NCBI RefSeq assembly: GCF_004135735.1
Contig: NZ_CP012670.1
Coordinates: 1 to 64,000 of the forward strand
DNA: 64,000 bases
Direction: 5' to 3'
From: Sorangium cellulosum
GTDB taxonomy: Bacteria > Myxococcota_A > Polyangia > Polyangiales > Polyangiaceae
The notes beneath the pieces are model-generated. The model did no database searches. It saw only the letters and a list, made by a program, of their open reading frames with translations, and was not told the origin of the DNA. Position 1 is the first letter of the stretch, and every line of letters begins with the position of its first letter. Shown one piece after another: positions 9,743 to 18,465 of the stretch. The translations under genes and the position numbers were made by a program.

Positions 9743-12167
9743 GGTGGTCGCCTCGCGAGCAGCCGGCCCCGACGTCGCTCCCCTCCCTTGCTCGGGCTGC
9801 AGCAAGCTGATCGATCCGCTCCGCGCGGGGCACGTCGCGATCTTCGACCTGCGCTTCCACTACTTCTGCAACACCCGGTGCCGTCACAGCTTCCTCGGGG
9901 AGGCGTCGCCGCAGCCGGGTGACGTCCGGCCTGCCGGCCTCGCCGGATCGGGCGCGCCGGCGCTCGGCGCGCCCCGGGCGCTCCCGGCGCCCGGCGGCGC
10001 CGGACCACATCCAGCCGCCCCGCGCGCCGAGCCCGCGCGGGCGGGCGCCGACGACGGCGTCGCTCGCCCCGCGGACCTGGACGCGCCGATCGTCGACGCG
10101 TTCCCGCCCGTGTCGATCGACGAGCGGCTCCCGGAGCTGCCCGTCCTCGACGACGATCGCGCGCTGCTCGAGCCGATCGGCAACACGATCCTCTGCGAGG
10201 AGCCGCAGCGCCACGAGGCCGCCGAGGCGCGGGACATCGGCGCGCTCCTGCTCGTGCTGGCGATCATCGCGGGGACGCTCGCCGTCGCGCTCACCCTCGC
10301 GGGCGACGCGAAGCTCGTCATCGGCGCTCGCATCGTGCTCGCCACGGTGAGCGCCGGGATGCTCCTCGGCCGCTCCGCCACGACCGCGCGCGACGCCACG
10401 GATCCGCACCCGGCGCCGATGCTCGCGCCCGTGCTGGGAGGCCTCGTGGCCGCCGTCTGGGCCCTCTTCGGCGAGGATCGCGCGCTGGCCGCGGAGGCGG
10501 CGTCGCTCGCGGGCGTGATCGCCACGGCGAGCGCCGTCAGCGCGTGGCTCATCGAGAGCGCGCGCCACCGCGTCTTCGCGGAGCGGTCCTGGATCGCCTC
10601 CGTGCTCTCCGCGCCGGCGCGACGGCCGCCGGACGCGTGGGCGCAGAGCCAGGCGCCTGCCGACCGTGTCCCCCCGCGCGGCGACGACGGCCTCGCCGGC
10701 GGCGCGCTGGAAGAGCCCTACGCCGTGCGGCCTGGCGAGCTCGTCCAGGTGGACCCGGGGGAGATCGTCCCTGTCGATCTCGTGGTGACGGGCGGCGACG
10801 TCGAGGTGCTCCCCTGGATCGGCGCGACCACGCCGGCCCGCCGCCGCGACGGCGATCCGGTCATCGCGGGGGCCACCGTGGTCCGGGGCCGCCTCCTCGG
10901 CACCTGCACCTTTGCCGGCGGCGACCGCGCCGTCGCGCGCGTGCTGCTCGACCCTCGCCGTCGCGCCGACGCCCTCGCGCCCATCGCGCAGGCGTCGCGC
11001 GCGCTGACCGAGCGCTGGGCGATCGGCGCCGCGGCGATCGGCGCGCTGTCCGCGTTCGTCGCCGGGCGGGCTCCGGTCGAGATCGCGATGACGGCGGTCG
11101 CGGTGCTCGCCGCGCTCTCGACGGCGGTCACGGCCTCCATCGCGTCGATCCACGTCGCGCGGGGCGTCCTGCTCGGGCTGCGCCGGGGCATCGTCTACAA
11201 GAGCGCCGACGCCTGGGACCGCGCCGGTCGCGTCTCGGTCGCCGTGTTCTGCGCCCGCGGCACGCTGCTGCTCGGCGAGCCCGAGCTCGCGGAGCTCGAG
11301 TCGACCGGCCCGAAGCTCACGCCGGGCGACGTGCTCGCGCTCGCGGCCGGGGCGGAGCGCACCGAGGAGCACCCTGTCGCGACGGCGATCGTCCGCGCCG
11401 CGCGCGTCCGCGGCCTGCGGCCCGACGGCGTGCGCAACCCCAACTTCCACCCGGGCCTCGGCGTGATGGCCGTCACCTCGTCCGGCGAGGAGCTCTGCGT
11501 CGGCAACCGGGCGCTCATGCTCGAGCAGCGGATCTCGATCGCCGCGGCCGAGAGCCGCGTGGCCGAGCTCGAGGCGCTGGGTCGCACGGTCGTGCTCGTC
11601 GCGGTGGGCGCGCGCCTCGTCGGCCTCATCGGCCTGCAGGACGGGCTCCGCCCCGGGGCGCGGGCCGCCATCCAGCACCTGCTCGACGCTCAGGTCGAGC
11701 CCGTGCTGATGTCGGGCGACGCGCGCGAGACGTGCGAGGCGATCGGTCGCTCGCTCGACATCGAGCACATCCGCCCCGAGATCCTCCCCGCGGATCGCGG
11801 CGCGGAGGTGCGTCGCCTGATCGACGCGGGCACGAGCGTCGCCGTCCTCGGCCACGCGGGCGTCGACGACGCCGCGCTCGGCGCCGCGGACGTCTCCGTG
11901 GCCCTCGGCGCCGCCGGCTCTGCGCCGGCCGACTTCGCCGCGGTCCTCGCGTCCGACGACGTCCGCGACGCCGCCCTCTCCCTCGCGCTCGCACACCGCA
12001 CGCGCCTGGAGGCCCGCGTCGGCCTCGCGCTGAGCGTCGCCCCTGCGCTCGTCGGCGCCGCGGTCGTCTCCGCCCTCGTGCTCCCGCCGGCCTACGCCCC
12101 CATCGCGGCGCTGCTCGGCGGCGCGGTGGCGGTCGTCCACGCCCGCGCGCTCGACGCGAAGAGCTGA
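9732..12167 (+). CDS. Catalytically degenerate P-type ATPase-like membrane protein with TRASH-like N-terminus
   Basis: The protein has 811 residues. The N-terminus holds cysteines C20, C23, C46 and C50 (C-x2-C-x22-C-x3-C), matching TRASH/YHS-type metal-binding modules found on copper ATPases. Membrane segments, an actuator-like region, further membrane segments and a haloacid-dehalogenase-like P/N region follow in P1B order. The key residues are missing. The phosphorylation motif DKTGT is CARGT (C507 replaces the Asp). The TGES loop reads IGAT. The CPx metal motif is absent from the equivalent helix (ALSTAVTAS). The GDGxND hinge reads GHAGVDD. The SGD segment (MSGDARET) is kept. It is therefore probably not a pump; a metal-sensing or scaffold role is possible. 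The TTG start at 9732 overlaps argD; GTG at 9744 is the alternative. Confidence 0.8.
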   Translation: MRVEVVASRAAGPDVAPLPCSGCSKLIDPLRAGHVAIFDLRFHYFCNTRCRHSFLGEASPQPGDVRPAGLAGSGAPALGAPRALPAPGGAGPHPAAPRAEPARAGADDGVARPADLDAPIVDAFPPVSIDERLPELPVLDDDRALLEPIGNTILCEEPQRHEAAEARDIGALLLVLAIIAGTLAVALTLAGDAKLVIGARIVLATVSAGMLLGRSATTARDATDPHPAPMLAPVLGGLVAAVWALFGEDRALAAEAASLAGVIATASAVSAWLIESARHRVFAERSWIASVLSAPARRPPDAWAQSQAPADRVPPRGDDGLAGGALEEPYAVRPGELVQVDPGEIVPVDLVVTGGDVEVLPWIGATTPARRRDGDPVIAGATVVRGRLLGTCTFAGGDRAVARVLLDPRRRADALAPIAQASRALTERWAIGAAAIGALSAFVAGRAPVEIAMTAVAVLAALSTAVTASIASIHVARGVLLGLRRGIVYKSADAWDRAGRVSVAVFCARGTLLLGEPELAELESTGPKLTPGDVLALAAGAERTEEHPVATAIVRAARVRGLRPDGVRNPNFHPGLGVMAVTSSGEELCVGNRALMLEQRISIAAAESRVAELEALGRTVVLVAVGARLVGLIGLQDGLRPGARAAIQHLLDAQVEPVLMSGDARETCEAIGRSLDIEHIRPEILPADRGAEVRRLIDAGTSVAVLGHAGVDDAALGAADVSVALGAAGSAPADFAAVLASDDVRDAALSLALAHRTRLEARVGLALSVAPALVGAAVVSALVLPPAYAPIAALLGGAVAVVHARALDAKS

Positions 12168-12224
12168 GAGAGCGGGTGACCCCCGCGTTGCGGCGCTTGT
12201 GCCAGAGGGCGGGGGGGAGCCGCG

Positions 12225-12740
12225 CTAGGCGATGCCGGACACGGGGGCGTCCTTGGCGTCGCGGCAGTCCGCGCAGACGCCGTACATCTCGTGCTTGTGC
12301 CAGTTCACCTCGAACCCGTACTTCGCGGCGATCTCGTCCTGGAGCGCCTCGATGCGCGGCTCCTCGAACTCGATGATCTTCCCGCAGCTGACGCAGATCA
12401 GGTGGTCGTGGTGCGCGCTGGCGTCGTCCGCCAGCTCGTAGCGGCTGAGGCCGTCGCCGAAGCGGCGCTCGGACGCCACGCCGCACTCCGCGAGCAGCTT
12501 GAGCGTCCGGTACACGGTCGCGTACCCGATGCCGCGATCCCGCGCGCGCACCTCCGTGAGGAGGTCCTCGATGGTCATGTGCGGGGCGCCCGAGAAGAAC
12601 GTGTCGACGATCAGCCGGCGCTGTGCGGTCGACCGCAGCCCCTTCTTGGCCATGTACGCCTGAAGACGAGCGCGCAGCCGATCGAGGGCAACCTTGTCCA
12701 CGTGGGTCACGCTGTGCCCCTCTTTGGCGATGACGGCCAT
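12225..12740 (-). CDS. Fur-family metal-dependent regulator
   Basis: This is a DNA-binding repressor of the Fur/PerR/Zur superfamily, 171 residues if started at the ATG at 12740. The winged helix contains GIGYATVYRTLKLLAE. The metal-sensing region contains SAHHDHLICVSCGKIIEFE and a second CADC pair, so two CxxC motifs form the structural zinc site. Which metal it senses cannot be decided by eye; the histidine-rich HHDH segment is shared by Fur and PerR. An in-frame start at 12842 would add 34 residues without family similarity. It is convergent with the pseudo-P-type ATPase gene, with about 60 bp between the stops, but co-regulation is only a guess. Confidence 0.9.
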   Translation of the reverse strand: MAVIAKEGHSVTHVDKVALDRLRARLQAYMAKKGLRSTAQRRLIVDTFFSGAPHMTIEDLLTEVRARDRGIGYATVYRTLKLLAECGVASERRFGDGLSRYELADDASAHHDHLICVSCGKIIEFEEPRIEALQDEIAAKYGFEVNWHKHEMYGVCADCRDAKDAPVSGIA

Positions 12741-12838
12741 GGCGAGTTTATCCCGTTCGCCGCGAAGCGCGTCAAGGCCAGCGGCCACGCCCGCCCGGCG
12801 CCCCGACGCCCCGTGGCGTTCGTCAGCCGGTCGCTGGC

Positions 12839-13912
12839 TCACTCACCGAGCTGTGCCAGGTAGCTGACCTGCGCGGCCGAGCCCCCGAGGGGGCTGAGGA
12901 GCGTGATCGGGGGCGCGACGAGCCCCGCCGCCGCTGTGTTGTCGATGACGACGTAATACAGGCCCGGGCGCAGCGCGTAGCGCCGCGTCTCGGTGAGCCC
13001 GGGCTGGAGAGGGCCGCCTGCGTGCACGGGGCCGGGCGGGGGGCCGAGGGGCTGGCCGGTCTGGTAGGCCTCTCGCCAGGCGTCGCCCGTCGGCTTGTCG
13101 ACGACCATCACGTCCACCGGCGGGCCCTGCACGCTGATCTTGAGGTAGAGCGCCTGGTCCGAGTCGGCGATCTCGAACGGCCCTAGGAAGTCGCGCTGGT
13201 GCGCGTTCACCTCGACCACCTCGTTGGCGAACGTGTACCGCTCGTCGTCGTCGACCTGGAACGGGTGGTGCGGCCTGAGGGGCGGCATGAGGATCCCCAG
13301 CGTGAAATCCTTCCCCGTGTCCTCGTTGTAGAGCACCGTGAACCCGCGGGTCATCTCGCCGGCGACGATCTGGTTGCCGACGAGGTTGGCGAGCCCGCCG
13401 AACGGCGGGACGTTCGCCATCACGTCGATGACGGGGTTCTCGACGTAGCCGAGCTGGAAGCTCGGCCCCTGCACGATCCGGTTGAGGCGCCCCCACACGT
13501 AGATGTCGTCCCCCGCGATCTGGAAGTCGGGCCGGTACTCGACGGACGTCGTGAGCGAGAAGCCCACCCGCTTGGCCGGCTGTAGGTAGCCGTACCCCGT
13601 CCCGGCGATGTGCACGGTGACCGTCTGGGCCGCGTCGTTGGTGTCGTACGAGCACTGCATCGGGAAGAACCGGCCGATGGCCGGCGACCTGTCCTGCAGG
13701 CGCAGCGAGACGCCGCTCTTCAGCATCTCGGGGCAGATCTTGCTGGCGCCGAAGTTCGAGAAGAGAAACCAGCGGAGGCCTGGGCTCGCGTTCACCGGGC
13801 CGCTGATGCAGGGGCAACCGACGAACGTGAACGACAGCGCGATCGCGGCGAGCAGCAGGGGAGCGGGCGCGCTGGGCAGGGACGGTCTTCGTGCGGGCAC
13901 GCGGGGTAACAT
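12839..13912 (-). CDS. Putative lipoprotein of unknown function
   Basis: I do not recognise the family. The 357-residue product begins with a basic segment and a hydrophobic stretch (about residues 17-32) ending in FVGC. That looks like a lipobox, so the mature protein is probably lipid-anchored with Cys near residue 33. The remainder is beta-rich and mostly soluble, with segments such as GYGYLQPAKRVGFSLTTSV and RYALRPGLYYVVIDNT that suggest jelly-roll or Ig-like folds. There are no transmembrane helices in the mature part. The ATG at 13912 is the first that includes the signal. It is upstream of and co-directional with fur, separated by about 100 bp. Confidence 0.7.
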   Translation of the reverse strand: MLPRVPARRPSLPSAPAPLLLAAIALSFTFVGCPCISGPVNASPGLRWFLFSNFGASKICPEMLKSGVSLRLQDRSPAIGRFFPMQCSYDTNDAAQTVTVHIAGTGYGYLQPAKRVGFSLTTSVEYRPDFQIAGDDIYVWGRLNRIVQGPSFQLGYVENPVIDVMANVPPFGGLANLVGNQIVAGEMTRGFTVLYNEDTGKDFTLGILMPPLRPHHPFQVDDDERYTFANEVVEVNAHQRDFLGPFEIADSDQALYLKISVQGPPVDVMVVDKPTGDAWREAYQTGQPLGPPPGPVHAGGPLQPGLTETRRYALRPGLYYVVIDNTAAAGLVAPPITLLSPLGGSAAQVSYLAQLGE

Positions 13913-13970
13913 AGCGGGTCGACCTCGGGGCGAGAGCGGCTTTGCTCCCGGGAAGGCTGCCCCTCCCGGA

Positions 13971-14762
13971 TCAGCGCAACAGATGCCATTGGACGTCGGG
14001 GGTCACCTCCAGATGCAGGTGGTTTCTGTGCGCCCGGTCGTAGTTGGGGGTGAGGATCGACGTGAAGATGTGCTGGTCCGCGGCCTCGCACACGATGGAG
14101 CGCAGCTCGCGCGTTGCCGCGTCCGCGGCGGGGCCGCGCGCCCTCCGCCCCGCCGCGCCGCGCTTCCCGACCGCCCCGGCGCCCTCGCCGCACACGGGCG
14201 CGCCGCGCCTGCCGGCGAAGTCGCGCTCGACGTCGAGCCATCGCTCGGCGGGGTCGTCGGGGGCGCGCTCCTTGACGAACCTGTACGGGTCGATGGCGAG
14301 CCCGCCGGGGTGCCTCGTCGCGAGCTTGCCTTCCGGCCACATCCTCGACGGGGGCCGCCAGGCGGAGAACATCAGCACCTCGTCGATGTCGTGCACGCGC
14401 AGGATCTTGCTGAAGTCCGAGAGCGCGAGCGCGAGGCGGCAGTCGAAGACGTCGTAGGGGTTCTCCGCGCGCCGGTGGGCGGGCAGGGCCGTCCGGTACA
14501 GGACCCCGCCGACGCCCTGCATGAGCCGCACCGGCGCGAGCACGCCGGGCGCGCGCCGCACCGGCTCGAAGGCGATCTTCCGCCGGACGAGCTCCTTCCG
14601 GCACTGCGCGGCGCTCATGGCCGCGTAGCGCGCCGACGGGTAGCTGGCCCAGTCCTGATGGAAGCGCACCTTCGGCTTGCCCTCGGCGCTGGGCGCCGCT
14701 GCGAGCGGCGCGAGCGCGAGGGCGAGCGCGCAGGCGGTGATGGCGTGACGTGCGGGCGGCAT
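13971..14762 (-). CDS. Secreted extensin-like/M15-type putative zinc peptidase
   Basis: The 263-residue protein has a signal peptide at residues 1-27 (AITACALALALAPLAAAPSA). The mature domain resembles bacterial extensin-like C-terminal domains, which share the fold of M15 D-Ala-D-Ala carboxypeptidases. The putative zinc ligands are visible as RHPGGLAID (H...D) and NHLHLEV near the C-terminus. SAWRPPSRMW is the preceding substrate-loop segment. A role in peptidoglycan trimming in the periplasm is inferred from the fold. Four cysteines may form disulphides. I chose the ATG at 14762 because longer versions read into an 8-bp tandem repeat and give low-complexity sequence (SFARLLVC repeats). Confidence 0.75.
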   Translation of the reverse strand: MPPARHAITACALALALAPLAAAPSAEGKPKVRFHQDWASYPSARYAAMSAAQCRKELVRRKIAFEPVRRAPGVLAPVRLMQGVGGVLYRTALPAHRRAENPYDVFDCRLALALSDFSKILRVHDIDEVLMFSAWRPPSRMWPEGKLATRHPGGLAIDPYRFVKERAPDDPAERWLDVERDFAGRRGAPVCGEGAGAVGKRGAAGRRARGPAADAATRELRSIVCEAADQHIFTSILTPNYDRAHRNHLHLEVTPDVQWHLLR

Positions 14763-14882
14763 CGTTGCGGGTGGACGGGCCACGCCCGCGCCACGCTGCC
14801 CGCTCCCGGGGAGGCGCAGGCGCGTCCGTGGACCCAGGGGAAACCCGGAAGAAAACGAACGGAAACGGAGACGAACGAGCGA

Positions 14883-14954
14883 ACGAACAAACGAGCAAAC
14901 GAGCAAACGAGCAAACGAGCAAACGAGCAAACGAGCAAACGAGCAAACGAACAA
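14883..14954. repeat. 8-bp tandem repeat array
   Basis: Seven perfect direct copies of ACGAGCAA run from 14891 to 14946. One variant copy, ACGAACAA, flanks them on each side (14883-14890 and 14947-14954). Related ACGA-rich sequence extends on both flanks. The unit is not a multiple of three and the array is intergenic, upstream of both the extensin-like gene and hrcA. It is strikingly AT-richer than its surroundings. The rest of the 14763-15189 gap shows one putative promoter and no gene. Confidence 0.9.
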
Positions 14955-15011
14955 ACGAGGGCGAACGACGACAAACGTCGGCGCCCGGCCGGACCCATCC
15001 TACCGCGCCAT

Positions 15012-15040
15012 TTGACCGGACCGCGCGATCGCCTCAAAAT
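15012..15040 (+). promoter_or_regulatory. Putative sigma-70-type promoter upstream of hrcA
   Basis: TTGACC at 15012-15017 and CAAAAT at 15035-15040 are separated by 17 bp, on the same strand as hrcA. The predicted start site would leave a leader of roughly 140 nt. No CIRCE inverted repeat (TTAGCACTC/GAGTGCTAA) was seen around it, so classical HrcA autoregulation is not supported. Confidence 0.45.
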
Positions 15041-15189
15041 AGTGACCTGTGCGCCCGTGGGCCCAGCGCCCGCTCGCGCGCCTTGACGTCGTATGGAAGC
15101 GAAGGTCCGGTCCGAATGGCTCCCCGGTCCGGGCATGCCCGGGGCCAGGCAGCCACACGCGGCGCGGTCGCGCGCTGCATGCAGTCGAC

Positions 15190-16233
15190 ATGGGTGATCT
15201 TTCCAATCGCGCTCGAAAGATCCTGTTCGCCGCGGTCACCGAGTTCATCGCGACGGGCGATCCCGTGGGCAGCAGGACGCTCGCGCGGAAGTACGGGCTC
15301 GATCTCTCGGCCGCCTCGATCCGCAACGTGCTCGCGGATCTCGAGGAGGCCGGTTACCTCCACCAGCCGCACACGTCGGCGGGGAGGATCCCGACCGATC
15401 GCGCGCTCCGGCTGTTCATCGACGCGCTCGCCGAGCTCCGGACGCTCTCGCCCGAGCAGCAGGCCGAGCTCAGCGCCCGCTTCGCCGAGATCTACGCGCT
15501 GGCGCGCGACCCGCTCCGCGAGACGGGGCGCTACCTCTCGGAGCTGTCCGGGGCCGCGGCGGTCGTCGCGGCGCCCCGCCCGGAGATCCGCGCCCTCTCG
15601 CAGCTGCGCTTCATCCCGACGAAGCCGGGGCAGCTGCTCGCCGTGCTCGTCTTCGCCGACGGCTCGGTGGAGAACCGCTTCATCTCGGTCGACGAGGTGA
15701 TCGACGAGGCGGAGCTCACCCGGATCCACAACCTGCTCGCCGACGTCATCGAGGGGCGCACGCTCGGCGAGATCCGGGACCTGTTCGCCCGCCGCCTCGC
15801 GGACGAGCGCCTCCAGATCGATGCGCTGCGGCGCCGCGCCTTCGCGCTCGGCAGCAAGGCGATGGCCGACGTGGCGCGGCGGAGCGAGGTCGTCATCGAG
15901 GGGCAGAACCGCCTGATCGACCTGCCGGAGTACGCCGACGTCGATCGGCTCAAGAAGCTGATGCGGGCGCTCGAGGAGCGCGAGGAGCTCGTCGATCTGC
16001 TCGACCGGACCCTGGCCGCCGGCGCGGGCGAGGTGACCGTCTTCGTCGGCAGCGAGGCGGGCGATCTGGGCGGAGGCCAGCTCAGCCTCGTCGCCGCGCC
16101 CTACATGGAGAACGGGCGCATCGCCGGGACCGTGGGCGTGCTCGGCCCGACCCGGATGGATTACGCGAAGGTGATGCCGCTCGTCGACGCCACCGCCGCG
16201 GCGATGAGCGAGGCTCGCGGCAAGGTCAAGTAG
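15190..16233 (+). CDS. hrcA: Heat-inducible transcription repressor HrcA
   Basis: HrcA represses heat-shock genes by binding CIRCE elements. The 347-residue protein has the N-terminal winged helix (RARKILFAAVTEFIATGDPVGS) and the conserved LDLSAASIRNVLADLEEAGYLHQPHTSAGRIPT block. A GAF-like central region and the C-terminal GTVGVLGPTRMDYAKVMPLV motif follow. The length is normal. The ATG at 15190 gives MGDLSNRAR, matching the family start. The 3' end overlaps the convergent pseudouridine synthase gene by 8 bp. Its likely targets grpE and dnaK lie about 7 kb away, but no CIRCE site is visible upstream of them. Confidence 0.96.
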   Translation: MGDLSNRARKILFAAVTEFIATGDPVGSRTLARKYGLDLSAASIRNVLADLEEAGYLHQPHTSAGRIPTDRALRLFIDALAELRTLSPEQQAELSARFAEIYALARDPLRETGRYLSELSGAAAVVAAPRPEIRALSQLRFIPTKPGQLLAVLVFADGSVENRFISVDEVIDEAELTRIHNLLADVIEGRTLGEIRDLFARRLADERLQIDALRRRAFALGSKAMADVARRSEVVIEGQNRLIDLPEYADVDRLKKLMRALEEREELVDLLDRTLAAGAGEVTVFVGSEAGDLGGGQLSLVAAPYMENGRIAGTVGVLGPTRMDYAKVMPLVDATAAAMSEARGKVK

Positions 16234-17404
16234 CGCCCTCGCCCTGGGCCTCGCGGAGCCGCTCGAGCACGTCGTCGAAGTCGGGGGGCGGAGGCGCCTG
16301 GAACCGCATCGGCCGGTCGTCGGCCGGGTGGTTGAAGCCGAGCTCGGCGGCGTGGAGCATCAGCCGCGGGGCAGGGAGCCTCGCCCCGCGGTGGTCGCGC
16401 ACGTAGACCGTCTCGCCGACGAGCGGGTGCCCGGCCTCCGCCAGGTGGATGCGGATCTGGTGCGTGCGCCCCGTCTCGAGCCGGCAGGCGACCAGCGTCG
16501 CGGCCGGGGCGCCTTCGGCTTGTTGCCCTCCCCGGAGCGCCTCGATCGGCTCCACGTGCGTCACCGCGAGCTGCCCCTCGCGCCGGCCTCCTCTCGCGGA
16601 GCCACGCAGCCCGTCCCCCCGATCCTCGACGAGGTAGGTGCGGTAGGTGCCGCGCGGGACGGCGCCGTGCGCGAGCGCCAGGTACTGCCGGTGCATCGCG
16701 CGCACGCGGAGCTGCTGCGCGAGGTGCTTCTTCGCGGCGAGGGTCCGCGCGAAGACGAGCAGCCCGCTCGTGCCCTTGTCGAGGCGCTGCACCACGCCGA
16801 GCGGCGCCCGCCCGCGCAGGCGGTCGCGCCGGGCGAGCACCTCCCGCACGAGCGCGTCGAGCGTCGCGGCCTGCTCGGCGGGGTCCTCGTCGCCGTACGG
16901 GATCGTGCTCACCCCGGCGGGCTTGTTCACCACGACGACGCTCGCGTCCACGTAGACCACGAGCTCGCCCTCGAGCCTCCGCCGCCGCACGGTCTCCGGC
17001 CGCGGCGCGCTCAGCCGGACCTCGATCCGCTCGCCGCCGAGCACCCGCCGCCGCGGGCTCGTCGCCACCGCGCTCCCGACCAGCACCTTGCCGGTCTCGA
17101 TCAGCCGGCGCGCGTCGGACCACGACACCGAGGCGAGCGCCCGGATCACGCCGTCGAGCGGCCGCCTGGCGAGCTCTGCGGGGACGGTCCAGCGGCCATC
17201 CCGGGGGGGGCGCGCCGGCGCGGCCGGGTCGACGCCGGCCTGCTCAGCGTCGTCCGGGGGAGGGAGGGGGGGCCGGCGGGGCGGGGGGCAGCGGGGCGGG
17301 GCGGGGAGGCGGCAGGGCGGGGCGGGCGCATGGGGGCCTGTGGGGGGCGCCTCGCCTTTCCCGCCAGCGCGGGACCGGGCTCTACCGGCGCGGAACACGC
17401 CCAT
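16226..17404 (-). CDS. RluA-family pseudouridine synthase
   Basis: Members of this family isomerise specific uridines in rRNA or tRNA. The 392-residue protein has a long Pro/Arg-rich N-terminus, then an S4-like RNA-binding segment (DARRLIETGKVLVGSAVATS). The catalytic domain carries VVVVNKPAGVSTIPYG, the active-site aspartate in QRLDKGTSGLLVFART, and the C-terminal ETGRTHQIRIHLAEAGHPLVG motif. The usual His before RLD is Gln, as tolerated in some members. The start is uncertain: ATG at 17404 is used, but the first 80 residues are low complexity and a later start is possible. The target uridine cannot be assigned. Confidence 0.88.
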   Translation of the reverse strand: MGVFRAGRARSRAGGKGEAPPTGPHAPAPPCRLPAPPRCPPPRRPPLPPPDDAEQAGVDPAAPARPPRDGRWTVPAELARRPLDGVIRALASVSWSDARRLIETGKVLVGSAVATSPRRRVLGGERIEVRLSAPRPETVRRRRLEGELVVYVDASVVVVNKPAGVSTIPYGDEDPAEQAATLDALVREVLARRDRLRGRAPLGVVQRLDKGTSGLLVFARTLAAKKHLAQQLRVRAMHRQYLALAHGAVPRGTYRTYLVEDRGDGLRGSARGGRREGQLAVTHVEPIEALRGGQQAEGAPAATLVACRLETGRTHQIRIHLAEAGHPLVGETVYVRDHRGARLPAPRLMLHAAELGFNHPADDRPMRFQAPPPPDFDDVLERLREAQGEGAT

Positions 17405-17438
17405 TCGCGGGGCCGCCGGGCGAAACACACCGCGAATG

Positions 17439-17468
17439 TTGACACATCGCGCGACCGGGACCGAAGAT
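17439..17468 (+). promoter_or_regulatory. Putative promoter of the receiver-domain gene
   Basis: A perfect TTGACA (17439-17444) precedes GAAGAT (17463-17468) by 18 bp. The -10 match is weak, so this rests mostly on the -35 box and position about 50 bp before the GTG start. Confidence 0.4.
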
Positions 17469-17519
17469 ATCCAGCGCAGTCCTCGCTTTCTGACGCCATC
17501 TCTGAGAGGAGACCCGTTC

Positions 17520-18386
17520 GTGGCCAGCACCCTTCTCGCCGTAGACGACAGCGTGACCATGCGCAAAGTGCTCGAAATCACCTTTGCGGGTCAGGATTTC
17601 CGCGTCGTGACGGCGAGCAGCGCCGACGCTGCGCTGCAGAAGCTCAAGAGCGACAAGCCCGACCTGGTGATCGCCGACCTCACGCTCGAGCCGAAGAACG
17701 GCTACGAGCTCTGCAAGGCGATCAAGCAGGCGTCACCGGCGACGCCCGTCCTGATCCTGTCGTCGAAGCAGAACCCGTTCGATCCTGCGAAGGGCTCGAG
17801 CGTGCAGGCCGACGACCACATGGACAAGCCGTTCGACACGCAGCAGATGATCGACAAGGTCAAGAAGCTGCTGGCGTCGCGCGGCGAGGGCAAGCCGGCG
17901 GCCGCTGCAGCAGCGCCAGCCGCCGCAGCCGCGCGGCCGGCCGCCGCGGCGGCTCAACCGGCGGCCGCGGCGCAGCCCGCCGCGGCGGCGAGCCCGCTCC
18001 AGCGCGCGAGGACGCTCATCTATACGCCCAACGCGCCGGCCACGAGCGCGGCTCCGGCCCAGGCGACCGTCAAGGCGTCGTCGGGCGCAGCGCCGAACGT
18101 GCCGGTGACGACGACGATGGCGTTCTCACCGACGCCGGTCTCCGGGGTGCCGAACGTGCAAAACGTGCAGAAGACGTCCTCGGGGCCTGCGGCGGTCGCG
18201 GCCGCGACGTCCGCGCAGCTCAACGGTCAGATGGCGAGCCAGCTCGAGGGGCTCGGCCTCACCGCCGAGCAGGTGGAGGCCGTCATGGCGCTGTCCCGCG
18301 ACGTGGTGGAGCGCGTCGTCTGGGAGGTCGTCCCCGTCCTCGCGGAGACGCTCATCAAGGAAGAGATCGCGCGCTTGACGAAGTAG
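17520..18386 (+). CDS. Response regulator with Ala/Pro-rich linker and conserved C-terminal helix
   Basis: The 288-residue protein starts with a complete receiver domain (about 1-120). The acidic pair is in LLAVDDS, the phosphoacceptor Asp in VIADLTLEP, and the conserved Lys in HMDKPFD. An Ala/Pro-rich, low-complexity linker (about 125-230) follows. The C-terminal amphipathic segment ends VVWEVVPVLAETLIKEEIAR, a motif I associate with receiver proteins of delta-proteobacteria; there is no DNA-binding domain. The output is therefore probably protein-protein contact. The GTG start at 17520 is supported by GAGAGGAG about 9 nt upstream. No histidine kinase gene is adjacent. Confidence 0.88.
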   Translation: MASTLLAVDDSVTMRKVLEITFAGQDFRVVTASSADAALQKLKSDKPDLVIADLTLEPKNGYELCKAIKQASPATPVLILSSKQNPFDPAKGSSVQADDHMDKPFDTQQMIDKVKKLLASRGEGKPAAAAAAPAAAAARPAAAAAQPAAAAQPAAAASPLQRARTLIYTPNAPATSAAPAQATVKASSGAAPNVPVTTTMAFSPTPVSGVPNVQNVQKTSSGPAAVAAATSAQLNGQMASQLEGLGLTAEQVEAVMALSRDVVERVVWEVVPVLAETLIKEEIARLTK

Positions 18387-18465
18387 CCGCGCGCCGGCTG
18401 CTGACCGCTTTTCCCGGCGGCGCAGCGTTGCTACGGCAGGGCCGCGCCTCGCGTTCGGCGCAGCC

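Noticed and set aside
9651..12140. Long minus-strand frame opposite the P-type ATPase-like gene
   Set aside because: Low-complexity Arg/Asp/Gly composition with no domain; the plus-strand frame shows membrane helices and HAD-like motifs.
14883..14954. CRISPR array
   Set aside because: Units are contiguous 8-mers without spacers; no cas genes anywhere in the window.
14615..15136. Cys/Phe/Leu-rich frames across the 8-bp tandem repeat
   Set aside because: The repeat reads open in all frames because of its sequence; the apparent SFARLLVC peptide repeat is an artefact.
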